Of a DNA stretch of 64,000 bases, positions 8,771-16,613 are shown piece after piece. Numbering within the stretch: the first letter of the stretch is position 1; each line of letters opens with the position of its first letter. The notes under the pieces are model-generated. The model searched no databases and was not told the origin of the DNA. It worked only from the letters and a program-made list of their open reading frames with translations. The DNA lies in NCBI RefSeq assembly GCF_016775155.1, contig NZ_JAEUGD010000023.1, forward strand, positions 248,001-312,000. Direction: 5' to 3'. This DNA comes from Fulvivirga marina (GTDB lineage Bacteria; Bacteroidota; Bacteroidia; Cytophagales; Cyclobacteriaceae). Made by a program: the position numbers and the translations under genes.

Positions 8771-10024
8771 TTAAAGGCCAAATGTTTCTTTAACCTTGTC
8801 TACATAATCTAGCTTTTCCCAAGGGAAGAGTTCCACTTCCATTTCTACTTCCTGTCCACCAGGGGAAACAAACTTCTTTTTAATTATTTCGTTTGGTCTT
8901 CCCATATGTCCATATGCTGCTGTTTCAGAGTAAATCGGATTTCGCAGTTTCAACCTTTGCTCTATAGCATACGGTCTCATATCAAAAACCTCCTGTACTT
9001 TTTTAGCGATCTCTCCATCCTTCATGTCCACTTTTGCTGAGCCATAAGTGTTAATAAAGATACCCATTGGTTCAACTACTCCTATTGCATAAGATACCTG
9101 AACCAATATTTCATCAGCAATACCTGCTGCTACAAGGTTTTTAGCAATATGCCTGGTAGCATAAGCAGCTGATCTATCTACTTTTGATGGGTCTTTCCCT
9201 GAAAATGCTCCACCTCCGTGCGCACCTTTTCCTCCGTAAGTATCTACAATAATTTTTCTTCCGGTAAGACCGGTGTCCCCATGAGGGCCTCCAATCACGA
9301 ATTTACCAGTGGGGTTGATATGGTATTTTATATCATCATTAAACAGAGTTTGAATTTCTGGCTTAAGCTGTGCTTTAACGCGAGGAATCAGAATATTGAT
9401 AATATCTGATTTTATCTTTTTAAGCATTTCTTCTTCAGTGCCAAACTCATCATGCTGAGTAGAAACCACTATGGAGTCTATTCTTAGAGGTACATTATCA
9501 TCAGAATATTCAATAGTGACCTGAGATTTAGCATCGGGACGTAGGTAGTCTATTTCTTTATTCTCTTTCCTAAGCTTCGACAGTTCAATCAAAAGCTTAT
9601 GAGACAAGTCAAGAGCCAAAGGCATGTAATCATCGGTTTCACTTGTAGCATAGCCGAACATCATTCCCTGATCCCCTGCTCCTTGCTCCTCCGGGCTGCT
9701 ACGATCAACACCTTGATTGATGTCTGGTGATTGCTCGTGAATGGCTGATATTACACCACATGAGTTACCGTCAAACATGTACTCACCTCGGGTATAACCA
9801 ATTTGGTTGATCACGTTTCTGGCAATCTGCTGTACATCAAGATATGCCTCGGATTTAACCTCGCCACTGAGTACCGTGAGACCGGTTGTTACTAGAGTTT
9901 CACAAGCTACCTTTGAGTTTTTGTCAAATGCCAGAAAGTTATCGATCAAAGCGTCAGAAATCTGATCTGCAATTTTGTCCGGGTGTCCTTCTGACACCGA
10001 TTCGGAGGTAAATAGATAAGGCAT
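8771..10024 (-). CDS. metK: S-adenosylmethionine synthetase
   Basis: 417 residues. Starts with the classical [20 protein letters not shown] motif and carries the ATP-binding hexapeptide GAGDQG and the P-loop-like [19 protein letters not shown]. It makes S-adenosylmethionine from methionine and ATP in the cytoplasm. Bacteroidota enzymes have the same length. Monocistronic with its own terminator. A SAM riboswitch is not evident: the 5' leader is only about 40 bases if the candidate promoter is right. Confidence 0.97.
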   Translation of the reverse strand: MPYLFTSESVSEGHPDKIADQISDALIDNFLAFDKNSKVACETLVTTGLTVLSGEVKSEAYLDVQQIARNVINQIGYTRGEYMFDGNSCGVISAIHEQSPDINQGVDRSSPEEQGAGDQGMMFGYATSETDDYMPLALDLSHKLLIELSKLRKENKEIDYLRPDAKSQVTIEYSDDNVPLRIDSIVVSTQHDEFGTEEEMLKKIKSDIINILIPRVKAQLKPEIQTLFNDDIKYHINPTGKFVIGGPHGDTGLTGRKIIVDTYGGKGAHGGGAFSGKDPSKVDRSAAYATRHIAKNLVAAGIADEILVQVSYAIGVVEPMGIFINTYGSAKVDMKDGEIAKKVQEVFDMRPYAIEQRLKLRNPIYSETAAYGHMGRPNEIIKKKFVSPGGQEVEMEVELFPWEKLDYVDKVKETFGL

Positions 10025-10066
10025 ATATTATTTTGTTTTAATTAATATCTATGTGTTCAAAGCGCA

Positions 10067-10074
10067 CAAATTTA
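10067..10074 (-). promoter_or_regulatory. Candidate -7 promoter box for metK
   Basis: On the minus strand the site reads TAAATTTG, an exact TAnnTTTG match about 43 bases upstream of the metK ATG. No convincing TTTG box lies at the expected distance upstream. Confidence 0.45.
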
Positions 10075-10126
10075 TATCAAATGTGCTTAAAATAAAATCT
10101 GCCTTAAAATATATAACATTAAATTA

Positions 10127-10837
10127 TTAATACGGAACGTATATCAAGAAAACTGTAGGCACTTTATGGAGATCAATTTGTGTTGATTTCCAGTCTTTTA
10201 TCTTGGCGGTTTTGATATATTCATTTTTACCCGAAATGTCCTTTGCAACACATAATAAAGTTTGCGGGTGGCAGGTTTTTATCAAATTTTCTAAGAGTTG
10301 GTTATTTCGATAAGGAGCTTCAATAAATATTTGTGTTTGATTGTTTCTTTTGGCTTCATTCTCCAAGTTCCTTATGGCACTTTCCAGCATTTTCTTGTCA
10401 ATCGGGAGGTAGCCATGGAAAGTGAAGTTTTGACCATTGAATCCCGAAGCCATTAGTGATAAAAATATTGATGAGGGTCCGACCAGTGGAACAACCTTGA
10501 TGTCATGGGCATGAGCATATTTTACAGCGGCTGAACCCGGATCGGCAATACCAGGACATCCGGATTCTGACAACACACCAATATTTTTCCCCTGAAAAAT
10601 TACTGCCATCAATTTTTCAACTTCCATTATAGAGGTGTTTTTGTCTAGCACCTCAAAGCTTAAATCTTCTATCGTCAGGCCTAATTTTAAGCTTCCAATA
10701 AAACGACGGGCAGTTCGCAGGTTTTCTACAAGGAAATGGTCCGTCTGCCTTATTACTTGTCTTACCTGTTCCGGGATTACCTCTGTTTGCTTTTCGGAAA
10801 TTACTGTAGGTATTAGATAGAGCTGACCTTTAGACAT
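10127..10837 (-). CDS. RsmI-like SAM-dependent (tetrapyrrole-type) methyltransferase
   Basis: 236 residues. Shares with RsmI the start LYLIPTVI, the HFLVENLRTARRFI segment, GCPGIADPGS and the substrate-site VPLVGPSSIFLSLMASGFNGQ-type motif of the tetrapyrrole methylase (TP_methylase) fold. RsmI 2'-O-methylates C1402 of 16S rRNA. This protein is a shorter Bacteroidota paralogue with a divergent C-terminus, so its target may differ. It lies upstream of metK on the same strand with 102 bases between, so co-transcription is uncertain. Confidence 0.8.
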   Translation of the reverse strand: MSKGQLYLIPTVISEKQTEVIPEQVRQVIRQTDHFLVENLRTARRFIGSLKLGLTIEDLSFEVLDKNTSIMEVEKLMAVIFQGKNIGVLSESGCPGIADPGSAAVKYAHAHDIKVVPLVGPSSIFLSLMASGFNGQNFTFHGYLPIDKKMLESAIRNLENEAKRNNQTQIFIEAPYRNNQLLENLIKTCHPQTLLCVAKDISGKNEYIKTAKIKDWKSTQIDLHKVPTVFLIYVPY

Positions 10838-10917
10838 AATTTTTTATTTGAAAGCATAAAGGTAAAGATAAGTAGTGAACTTATAGCTTCTTAAAGATTT
10901 GGAGCGCCTGAGTAACA

Positions 10918-11832
10918 CTATCCTTTAAGTAAGTTTTTTACCGCTTCTCGTATGTCTGCAAAGTAAAACTTATAACCGGCATCCAACAGCTTTTCTGGAA
11001 AAACTCTTCTGCTTTTTAAAATAAGTTCAGTCTCAGTACTAATGAGCCATGCCCCAAATTCAAGCACTTGTCTACTCAATGGGATTCCAAAAGGTACGCC
11101 AAAAGTACTTCTTATAGTATTCATTAGCTGCATATTAGTTGCTAACTCTGGTGAGGTAAGGTTATAAATACCATGAGCAGTTTTATTATTAAGAAGGAAG
11201 TCTACAATATTTGCGAAGTCATCTTCATGTAGCCAGCTAAAATATTGTTTTCCAGATCCCTACCGCCCCCCTAAGCCCATCCTGGCAAGTATTTTTAGTG
11301 GTATAAAAGGGCCATTGTTTTTGCCGAGTACAATACCTGTTCTCAATATTATCTTCCTGGTTGCAGGTAATCTAAAGCTATTAAACGCATCTTCCCACTT
11401 TTTGCAAACATCAACGGAAAAGCCTGATCCTATTTCTCCATCCTTTTCTGTCATATCTTTATCCAGGGAGTGACGATAGATAGTGGCGGAGCCAGCATTG
11501 GCCCATAACTTAGGAGGCTCATTGCACCGAATTAGTGCATTACCGATAGCTATGGTAGAATCTATTCGTGTATCATAGATCAATTGCTTATTCTTTCTGG
11601 TATATCTGCAGTCCACGGATTTACCATTCAGGTTAATTACGGCTTCACTCCCCTCAAGAATGTCTGTCCAGTATCCAAGGTTTTTTCCATCCCACTTGAA
11701 ATGTTTGACGTTATCATAATCTATCCGATGCTGTCTGGATAATATACATACTTCATATCCCTTTGCAGAATAGAACTTGGTAAGGCATGTGCCTAAAAAA
11801 CCTGTACCCCCAGCGATTACTATTTTCTTCAT
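10918..11832 (-). pseudogene. TIGR01777 family epimerase (YfcH/SDR39U1-like), interrupted by an in-frame TAG
   Basis: The frame from ATG 11832 to the stop at 10918 encodes one complete TIGR01777 protein (about 304 codons) except for a TAG at 11260-11262. Before the TAG: GGTGFLGTCL Rossmann motif, NLNGKSVDCRYT, NAGSATIYRH, ILRTGIVLGK and ILARMGLGGR. After it, in the same frame: GSGKQYFSWLHEDDF, GIYNLTSPE and a normal C-terminus. Family members usually have Gln or similar here, so CAG to TAG is the simplest change. The ATG overlaps the TGA of the upstream gene (ATGA). Either a nonsense pseudogene or a base-call error; a truncated 190-residue product would lack the C-terminal half. Confidence 0.75.
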
Positions 11833-12197
11833 AGTGATTGATATAGGATGACACATAAAGCAATTAGCCTATATAAAACCCAGGCGACCGTTAACAACTT
11901 AGGAAGTTTAAGAAGCTTGACTCTTCGCATATGTTCTGCGAGCATAAATCCCACCACTAACATGAAGTAGCTTAGGAAAAAATAGGGGCTATTGATAAAA
12001 TGATTTAACAAAATGGCAGGGATTAAAAGCAGTGCACCTATTAAAGAGACTGTCATCAAATGGCCAAGATAGTTTAGTTGTGTTTTATAGCTGTCTATAT
12101 CCAGACCAAGCAGGACTACAAATTGAAATGCAAGTTGTGCGCCGCAAATGATGAACTCTTGGTTTAAGTGTGGTTTGATCAATAAAGGGATTAGCAT
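11829..12197 (-). CDS. Membrane protein; probably the detached C-terminal half of the DCC-domain protein
   Basis: 122 residues with three or four hydrophobic segments (about 16-34, 47-63, 71-90, 99-118). The reading frame upstream of this ATG stays open back to a TGA at 12234-12236 and is the same frame as the DCC-domain gene. Bacteroidota DCC proteins of about 270 residues carry such a membrane tail, so this is best read as the second half of one gene split by a nonsense codon. If the ATG at 12197 is used it might still be made separately. Its end overlaps the epimerase start by 4 bases. Confidence 0.5.
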   Translation of the reverse strand: MLIPLLIKPHLNQEFIICGAQLAFQFVVLLGLDIDSYKTQLNYLGHLMTVSLIGALLLIPAILLNHFINSPYFFLSYFMLVVGFMLAEHMRRVKLLKLPKLLTVAWVLYRLIALCVILYQSL

Positions 12198-12233
12198 TTC
12201 AGAGTATGCTGTAAGAATAGCAGCTGTTGTGAA

Positions 12234-12653
12234 TCACGCAAACAGAATATAGGTCCATCGATATTTAAAGTTGAAATCTGGAATACATCTATTGTCAGAA
12301 CTACCAGGAGCAATTACGTTACGATTATAGGAGATAAAACGATAAAGCAGACGGCAAGCGGCTTTGAAGGCGTCTTGCTTAAATAGTACATTGAGAACCG
12401 GAAAACAGTGACCTATAATCATGAAGAGACTGTCTATACCATATAAAACCTGCTTATTCTCTTTGTTGATGAGTGTGATTTCGTTACGGGCCTTGCCTAA
12501 GTCTAAGTCTAGCTCGAGAGTCTCCTGAAGTTTGTCATAGGAGATTCTTCCATCATTATCTAACATGCCGCACCGAATGAATGCTCCACTATATATTTTA
12601 CACATGGGACATTCATCGTCATAAATGAGTGTATGATTCTTTAAAGTTTTCAT
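12234..12653 (-). CDS. DCC-family (DUF393) thiol-disulfide protein, possibly truncated
   Basis: 139 residues. Begins HTLIYDDECPMCKIYSGAF, the DxxCxxC signature (Cys at about 15 and 18) of DUF393/DCC1-like thiol-disulfide oxidoreductase family proteins, and continues with the family's YGIDSLFMIIG segment and a C-terminal CIPDFNFKYRWTY. It stops at a TGA (12234-12236), after which the same frame continues into a membrane segment. A TGG (Trp) to TGA change would explain this. It follows a small membrane protein gene with an 10-base gap in an operon headed by a GbsR-type regulator region. Confidence 0.7.
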   Translation of the reverse strand: MKTLKNHTLIYDDECPMCKIYSGAFIRCGMLDNDGRISYDKLQETLELDLDLGKARNEITLINKENKQVLYGIDSLFMIIGHCFPVLNVLFKQDAFKAACRLLYRFISYNRNVIAPGSSDNRCIPDFNFKYRWTYILFA

Positions 12654-12663
12654 ATTAGTAGAG

Positions 12664-13020
12664 TTAGGTAGTGGCAGTCTGGGCCTTTTTGCGAAGCTTA
12701 AAGAATATGAAAAGGTTAAAGAAGTGCATGGCTCCCAGTATAAGTATTATTGTACCTGTTTTGACACTGAGCTTTTCGATCATTTCCTGAGTGGTGGAAA
12801 TGGACTCAAATATCTTTAATGTGTAAATGGCGTAGCCAATGTTGACGAGGTAAAACCCAACGACTAAAAGTTTGTTGACACTATCAGCAAGCAATTGATT
12901 GCCATGGAAAATGTCTACAAGAAATATTCTGCCATTGGTGAATAGCGTTTTTGCCACCCAAATGGTTAGGCCAATAGTGAGTGGCATATAGAGTGCGTAA
13001 GTGAGAATGTTGTAGTTCAT
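12664..13020 (-). CDS. Small integral membrane protein, hypothetical
   Basis: 118 residues with three predicted membrane helices (about 7-24, 44-64, 88-109) and a basic C-terminal tail, so probably an inner-membrane protein. The LLVVGFYLVNIGYA stretch is typical of a conserved Bacteroidota family often next to DCC-domain genes; I know no function. First gene of the DCC/TIGR01777 operon, starting 70 bases after the GbsR-type regulator gene. A TTTCAT...ATGAAA repeat precedes it. Confidence 0.7.
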   Translation of the reverse strand: MNYNILTYALYMPLTIGLTIWVAKTLFTNGRIFLVDIFHGNQLLADSVNKLLVVGFYLVNIGYAIYTLKIFESISTTQEMIEKLSVKTGTIILILGAMHFFNLFIFFKLRKKAQTATT

Positions 13021-13046
13021 GATGTAAAGACGTTAGTGAATATTTA

Positions 13047-13073
13047 TTTCATAACTTTCAGTAAAAAATGAAA
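13047..13073. promoter_or_regulatory. Candidate second operator upstream of the membrane protein/DCC operon
   Basis: TTTCAT (13047-13052) and ATGAAA (13068-13073) form a spaced inverted repeat whose half-sites resemble the perfect palindrome upstream of the GbsR-type gene at 13618-13641. Inferred binding site for the same regulator. Confidence 0.35.
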
Positions 13074-13090
13074 CTTAAGTTTAAATTTTT

Positions 13091-13591
13091 TTAACTCCTG
13101 ATTTTTGATAAAATCTTGTAGAGCCAGTTTTGTTTTGAGTTGATAAAAAGGTTTAGGGTTGATTCTGCCTGTTCAGCAAAGTCTGAAATGTTTTTTGTTA
13201 CTTCCTTGAACTCCTTTACTTCTTTAGTATTACCATTTACGCCCTGTACCTGGTTTAAAACCTTCAATATTGGTTCAAGCTCTCTTTTCTTTCTTTCTTT
13301 AGCCACTTGTTTGGCAAGTTCCCAAACATCTTTTCCAGCGACGAAATACTCCTTCCTTTCACCAGTTTTAAGTTGTTTTTCCACTAGCCCCCAGTCCATA
13401 AGAGCTCTGATGTTTTGGTTTGCATTACCTCGTGAGATCTGAAGTTCTTCCATGATATCTTCTGTTGACAAAGGAGTGGTGGATATAAGCAATAGAGCAT
13501 GTATCTGAGCCATGGTACGACTTATACCCCAGCTAGAACCTAAGCTTCCCCAAGCCAAAATAAATTTATCCTTTGCTTCCTGATATTTCAT
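13091..13591 (-). CDS. GbsR/MarR-type winged-helix transcriptional regulator
   Basis: 166 residues. N-terminal LAWGSLGSSWGISRTMAQIHALLL is typical of GbsR-like MarR-fold regulators, followed by a winged HTH (about 41-85: LSTEDIMEELQISRGNANQNIRALMDWGLV) and a C-terminal helical region. Expected to act as a dimeric repressor. It is followed by the membrane protein, DCC and TIGR01777 genes in the same direction, making this operon its likely target. A perfect inverted repeat 27 bases upstream of its start suggests autoregulation. Confidence 0.85.
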   Translation of the reverse strand: MKYQEAKDKFILAWGSLGSSWGISRTMAQIHALLLISTTPLSTEDIMEELQISRGNANQNIRALMDWGLVEKQLKTGERKEYFVAGKDVWELAKQVAKERKKRELEPILKVLNQVQGVNGNTKEVKEFKEVTKNISDFAEQAESTLNLFINSKQNWLYKILSKIRS

Positions 13592-13617
13592 ACGTCAAAG
13601 TTATATCAATGTTTCAT

Positions 13618-13641
13618 AAGTTTCAATTATTATTGAAACTT
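13618..13641. promoter_or_regulatory. Palindromic operator candidate
   Basis: AAGTTTCAAT - TATT - ATTGAAACTT: perfect 10-bp arms around a 4-base centre, 27 bases upstream of the GbsR-type start, with an extra half-site TTTCATAAG at 13612-13620. A symmetric AT-rich site of this size suits a MarR-fold dimer. Confidence 0.55.
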
Positions 13642-13669
13642 TGTTGACTTAAGCACAAACGAGATTGTT

Positions 13670-14545
13670 TCATGCCTGTACAATCTTCTTTAATTCGCTA
13701 CGGTATTCCGATGGGCTTTTACCTGTAAAGACCTTAAACTGTTTATTAAAATGGGAAAAATTATTGAAGCCACATTCAAAACAAATATCAGTGATACTTG
13801 AGGTACTCTCTGACAATAATTTTGATGCATGTACCAGTCGGTATTCATTGACAAATTTGGTAAATGTTTTCCCCGAGATCTTTTTAAAATATCTACAAAA
13901 TGCTGGTTCTGTCATGCTTACCTTATCCGAGATTTCATCCAAGCTGATCTGGCTTTGAAAATTTTCTCGTACATATTTATAAACGGTATTAATGCGATCA
14001 TTATCCTGTGGTTCGATTTCCACTGCAAAGCCATCAACATTCAGGATGGTGTACTCTTCGGATATTGCGAGTTGCTTTAGTATCGCTAATGTTTTCAGAA
14101 GTCTATCATAAGGATCTTTGTCTATTAGTTTTTCAATCTTTGCACCAGCCTTTCTTTTTGTCTTTCCATGAAATGCAATACCTCTTTTAGCACGTTCCAT
14201 TAGCTTTTTAACAGGTGCCATTTCAGGAATATCAAAAAAAGCCTCTCCGAGAAAATCTTCGCGCATCTGCAAAATCGTTTCGGACCGATTGGCGGTTAGT
14301 CGGTCTGTGAAACCATAATGAGGTAAATTGGCTCCAATAAAAATAAGGTCGCCATTATTAAAATATGATAATTGATTACCTATGTGACGCTTTCCACTGC
14401 CTCCATTTACATATACCAATTCCATTTCAGGGTGAATATGCCAATAGGGCAATTTGTTGCGGCAAGGGTCACGATATTGTCGGATAGTTATAGAGCTACC
14501 AAAAGCTGGGTTGATCTTTTCAAATCTAGGTTTCTTAGTAATCAT
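13670..14545 (-). CDS. AraC family transcriptional regulator with N-terminal cupin
   Basis: 291 residues. The N-terminal half (about 25-110) has cupin character (WHIHPEMELVYVNGGSGKRHIG, then NGDLIFIGANLPHYG). The C-terminal 100 residues carry two HTH motifs: ISLDEISDKVSMTEPAFCRYFKK and ITDICFECGFNNFSHFNKQFKVFTGKSPSEYR (shown in parts), the AraC signature. Likely senses a small ligand such as a sugar. It lies upstream of the GbsR-type gene on the same strand (78 bases) and diverges from a secreted protein gene; target unknown. Confidence 0.88.
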   Translation of the reverse strand: MITKKPRFEKINPAFGSSITIRQYRDPCRNKLPYWHIHPEMELVYVNGGSGKRHIGNQLSYFNNGDLIFIGANLPHYGFTDRLTANRSETILQMREDFLGEAFFDIPEMAPVKKLMERAKRGIAFHGKTKRKAGAKIEKLIDKDPYDRLLKTLAILKQLAISEEYTILNVDGFAVEIEPQDNDRINTVYKYVRENFQSQISLDEISDKVSMTEPAFCRYFKKISGKTFTKFVNEYRLVHASKLLSESTSSITDICFECGFNNFSHFNKQFKVFTGKSPSEYRSELKKIVQA

Positions 14546-14700
14546 AGACGCAAAGTAATATGATATGTTTTAGACGAAGATATGTAAAATTAACCTGTTT
14601 ATGTGCATAATTAACATGATATATAGTTTGGGAGGATAATTGGGTTAAAATACAACATAAAGTGGCCAATTTCGCAGTAGTGAGCCTTAGCAAACTGCCC

Positions 14701-14708
14701 TAAGTTTG
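14701..14708 (+). promoter_or_regulatory. Candidate -7 promoter box
   Basis: TAAGTTTG, an exact TAnnTTTG match 36 bases before the ATG at 14744. No TTTG box at the right spacing was found upstream. Confidence 0.45.
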
Positions 14709-14743
14709 TATCATAAGTTTTTGCAAATCAAAACTGAAAGGAT

Positions 14744-15340
14744 ATGAAGACATTAAAAAAATCCATGGTAGCGGTCTTGTTTTTGACCACATTATTTGTA
14801 AGTGCTTACGGTTCTACCCCGTATATCAAGGTGACAAGTTATGATCTTAAGAAGTTTTTTGTAATAATAAAGAATACAGACTCTTCAAAGGTAAATGTAG
14901 TACTGAAAGACGGTAATAATTTCAGTCTATACAAAGAAACTTATATCAATAGCGATGAATATTTAAAGGGTTTCGACCTACAATCATTACCTGATGGTGA
15001 ATACACACTGGAGATTGAGAATAATCAACGAATTGAGATGTTTGCACTCTCGATTATTAATAACAAGCTTTCTATAAACAAGGATAGTCGATTGGTGATC
15101 CATAAACCAAGCATAAACCAAAATGGAAATAAAGTTGATGTGGCTCTACAAAAGCTACAAGAGGCGCCTTTGAAGCTTTCCATTCTGGATAATACCAATG
15201 ATATCATTTTTGAAGACACACTAGCTGACAATGGCAATCTAACGAAGAGATATGACATGTCACGCCTAGGTCCAGGCTCATATACAATGAGAATCGATAT
15301 AGCAGGAAAGTTATTCAGTCAATCTATACGAATTCAATAA
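14744..15340 (+). CDS. Hypothetical secreted protein with two similar beta domains
   Basis: 198 residues with a Sec signal peptide (about 1-23, ending SAYGS). The mature part is two similar beta modules: DSSKVNVVLKDGNNFSLYKET...LPDGEYTLEIE and APLKLSILDNTNDIIFEDT...LGPGSYTMRID. Each ends in a P-G-Y-T turn as in DUF3244-like or other Ig-like/T9SS-associated modules of Bacteroidota. No C-terminal sorting domain is evident. Function unknown. Preceded by a TAnnTTTG box and followed by a GC-rich terminator, so monocistronic. Confidence 0.75.
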   Translation: MKTLKKSMVAVLFLTTLFVSAYGSTPYIKVTSYDLKKFFVIIKNTDSSKVNVVLKDGNNFSLYKETYINSDEYLKGFDLQSLPDGEYTLEIENNQRIEMFALSIINNKLSINKDSRLVIHKPSINQNGNKVDVALQKLQEAPLKLSILDNTNDIIFEDTLADNGNLTKRYDMSRLGPGSYTMRIDIAGKLFSQSIRIQ

Positions 15341-15371
15341 AAGCATTCTAAAATCTTCATAGGAGAGGGTG

Positions 15372-15404
15372 AGGGTCGTCAGGTAAGGGGGCGGCCCTTT
15401 TTTT
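15372..15404 (+). terminator. Intrinsic terminator
   Basis: GGGTCG (15373-15378) pairs with CGGCCC (15392-15397), with one G-T wobble, followed by seven T. Follows the secreted protein gene. Confidence 0.6.
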
Positions 15405-15488
15405 GTTGCCTTTTGTGTAGCAAGCTTTAGTATGTCGCTGCGTCGGTAGGGCTTGACGTTTTGAATGTTTCTGGTGAAATTTACATGT

Positions 15489-15701
15489 ATGGGTAAATCA
15501 CTGATCATTGTTGGGCTGATCATTGTTGCCGTTGGGTTATTCTTACATTTCGGCCCTAAAATTCCTTACTTGGGCAAATTGCCCGGTGATATCAGCATTA
15601 AGCGAGAGGGCTTTCAATTTTATTTTCCTCTCATGACTAGCATTATCCTAAGCATCCTTATCTCTGTAATTATTTATTTCATTCAGAAACTGAAAGGCTA
15701 G
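15489..15701 (+). CDS. DUF2905 family membrane protein
   Basis: 70 residues with two membrane helices (about 3-22 and 48-66) linked by the diagnostic LGKLPGDISIKREGFQFYFP motif of DUF2905. The ATG at 15489 gives the normal family length; an upstream in-frame start at 15465 would add eight atypical residues. Function unknown; cytoplasmic-membrane protein conserved across bacteria. Stands alone between a terminator and the convergent hydrolase gene. Confidence 0.88.
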   Translation: MGKSLIIVGLIIVAVGLFLHFGPKIPYLGKLPGDISIKREGFQFYFPLMTSIILSILISVIIYFIQKLKG

Positions 15702-15704
15702 AGC

Positions 15705-15727
15705 TACCCGAAATAAAACTTCGGGTA
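15705..15727. terminator. Short inverted repeat between convergent genes
   Basis: Perfect 8-bp stem (15705-15712 with 15720-15727) with a 7-base loop directly after the DUF2905 stop and 18 bases from the hydrolase stop. There is no clear T-tract on either strand, so the terminator role is inferred from position. Confidence 0.4.
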
Positions 15728-15744
15728 ACTGTATAAAAAATGAT

Positions 15745-16524
15745 CTATCGCGTGTTGTTGGGGACTTCAAGAAAGTCAGTTACTAGTTCGATTACAGCCT
15801 GTGGCTGCTCGGCATGAACCCAATGCCCGGCATTTTTGACAGTCTTTACTTCTGAGTTAGGGAAAAGTTCGACGATCAGGATATTGTCCTTATCCTGTAT
15901 GTAATCCGAATTTTCTCCTCGTATAAACAGAACTTCTTTTTCACTGGCGAGCTGCTGTTCTATACCTTCTCCCATAGCTTCAATATTTTCATCAATTACC
16001 TTGAGGTTGATTTTCCACTCAAAGCCGCCCTCTGCCTTTCGAGTAAGGTTCTTTAACAGGAACTGGCGTGTTCCCAGATCTTTGACATATTCAGCAAGTT
16101 GTTTGTCCGCTTCTCCTCTTGACCTAATGTGGTCTACATCAATGGATCGCAAGCCTTTTAGTATGGTGTCGTGACGTACTGGGTAAGCCCTGGGGGCAAT
16201 ATCCACTACAATTAGTTTATCCCATTTATCAGTATGGTTAATGGCAAAATTCATAGCCGTTTTTCCACCCATAGAATGACCTAGGATAGATGGGTTCTCT
16301 ATACCATGTTCCTCAATAAACTCATTTAGGTCACTGGCCATAGCTGCATAGCTAAATTCATCACTATGTGGAGATTGTCCATGGTTACGCTGATCCACAA
16401 GATACATTTTAAAGTGGCCTTCCAATTCTTTGGCTATTGACATCCAATTGTCTGAAGACCCAAAAAGCCCATGTAGAATTATCAATGGCTTTCCTTCTCC
16501 TATTTCTCTATGATACAATTTCAT
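15745..16524 (-). CDS. Alpha/beta hydrolase (YbfF-like esterase)
   Basis: 259 residues. Oxyanion motif LHGLFGSSDNW (17-27), DQRNHGQSPHS, nucleophile elbow GHSMGG with Ser84, and catalytic His234 in NAGHWVHAEQP. The HGLFGSSDNW and DxRNHGxSPH pattern is that of YbfF/ABHD11-type esterases. Acts on short acyl esters or acyl-CoA in known relatives; substrate here not readable. No signal peptide, so cytoplasmic. Single gene. Confidence 0.88.
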   Translation of the reverse strand: MKLYHREIGEGKPLIILHGLFGSSDNWMSIAKELEGHFKMYLVDQRNHGQSPHSDEFSYAAMASDLNEFIEEHGIENPSILGHSMGGKTAMNFAINHTDKWDKLIVVDIAPRAYPVRHDTILKGLRSIDVDHIRSRGEADKQLAEYVKDLGTRQFLLKNLTRKAEGGFEWKINLKVIDENIEAMGEGIEQQLASEKEVLFIRGENSDYIQDKDNILIVELFPNSEVKTVKNAGHWVHAEQPQAVIELVTDFLEVPNNTR

Positions 16525-16613
16525 GGTTATGCTATTCTGGTGTTGCTCAAAGGTAAATGTTTTGCCCCAATAGGGGAGTACATTTACCTTATAACAAATT
16601 TCATTGGTCTTGT

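Noticed and set aside
10025-10126. SAM riboswitch upstream of metK
   Set aside because: The leader implied by the TAnnTTTG box is too short, and I see no conserved SAM-aptamer helices.
11260-11262. Frameshift at the run of six C in the TIGR01777 gene
   Set aside because: Frames before and after the TAG are the same, so this is a nonsense codon, not a frameshift.
10918-12653. Stop-codon reassignment or recoding
   Set aside because: The two interrupted genes use different stop codons (TAG and TGA), both used as normal terminators elsewhere in the window, and no recoding element is visible.
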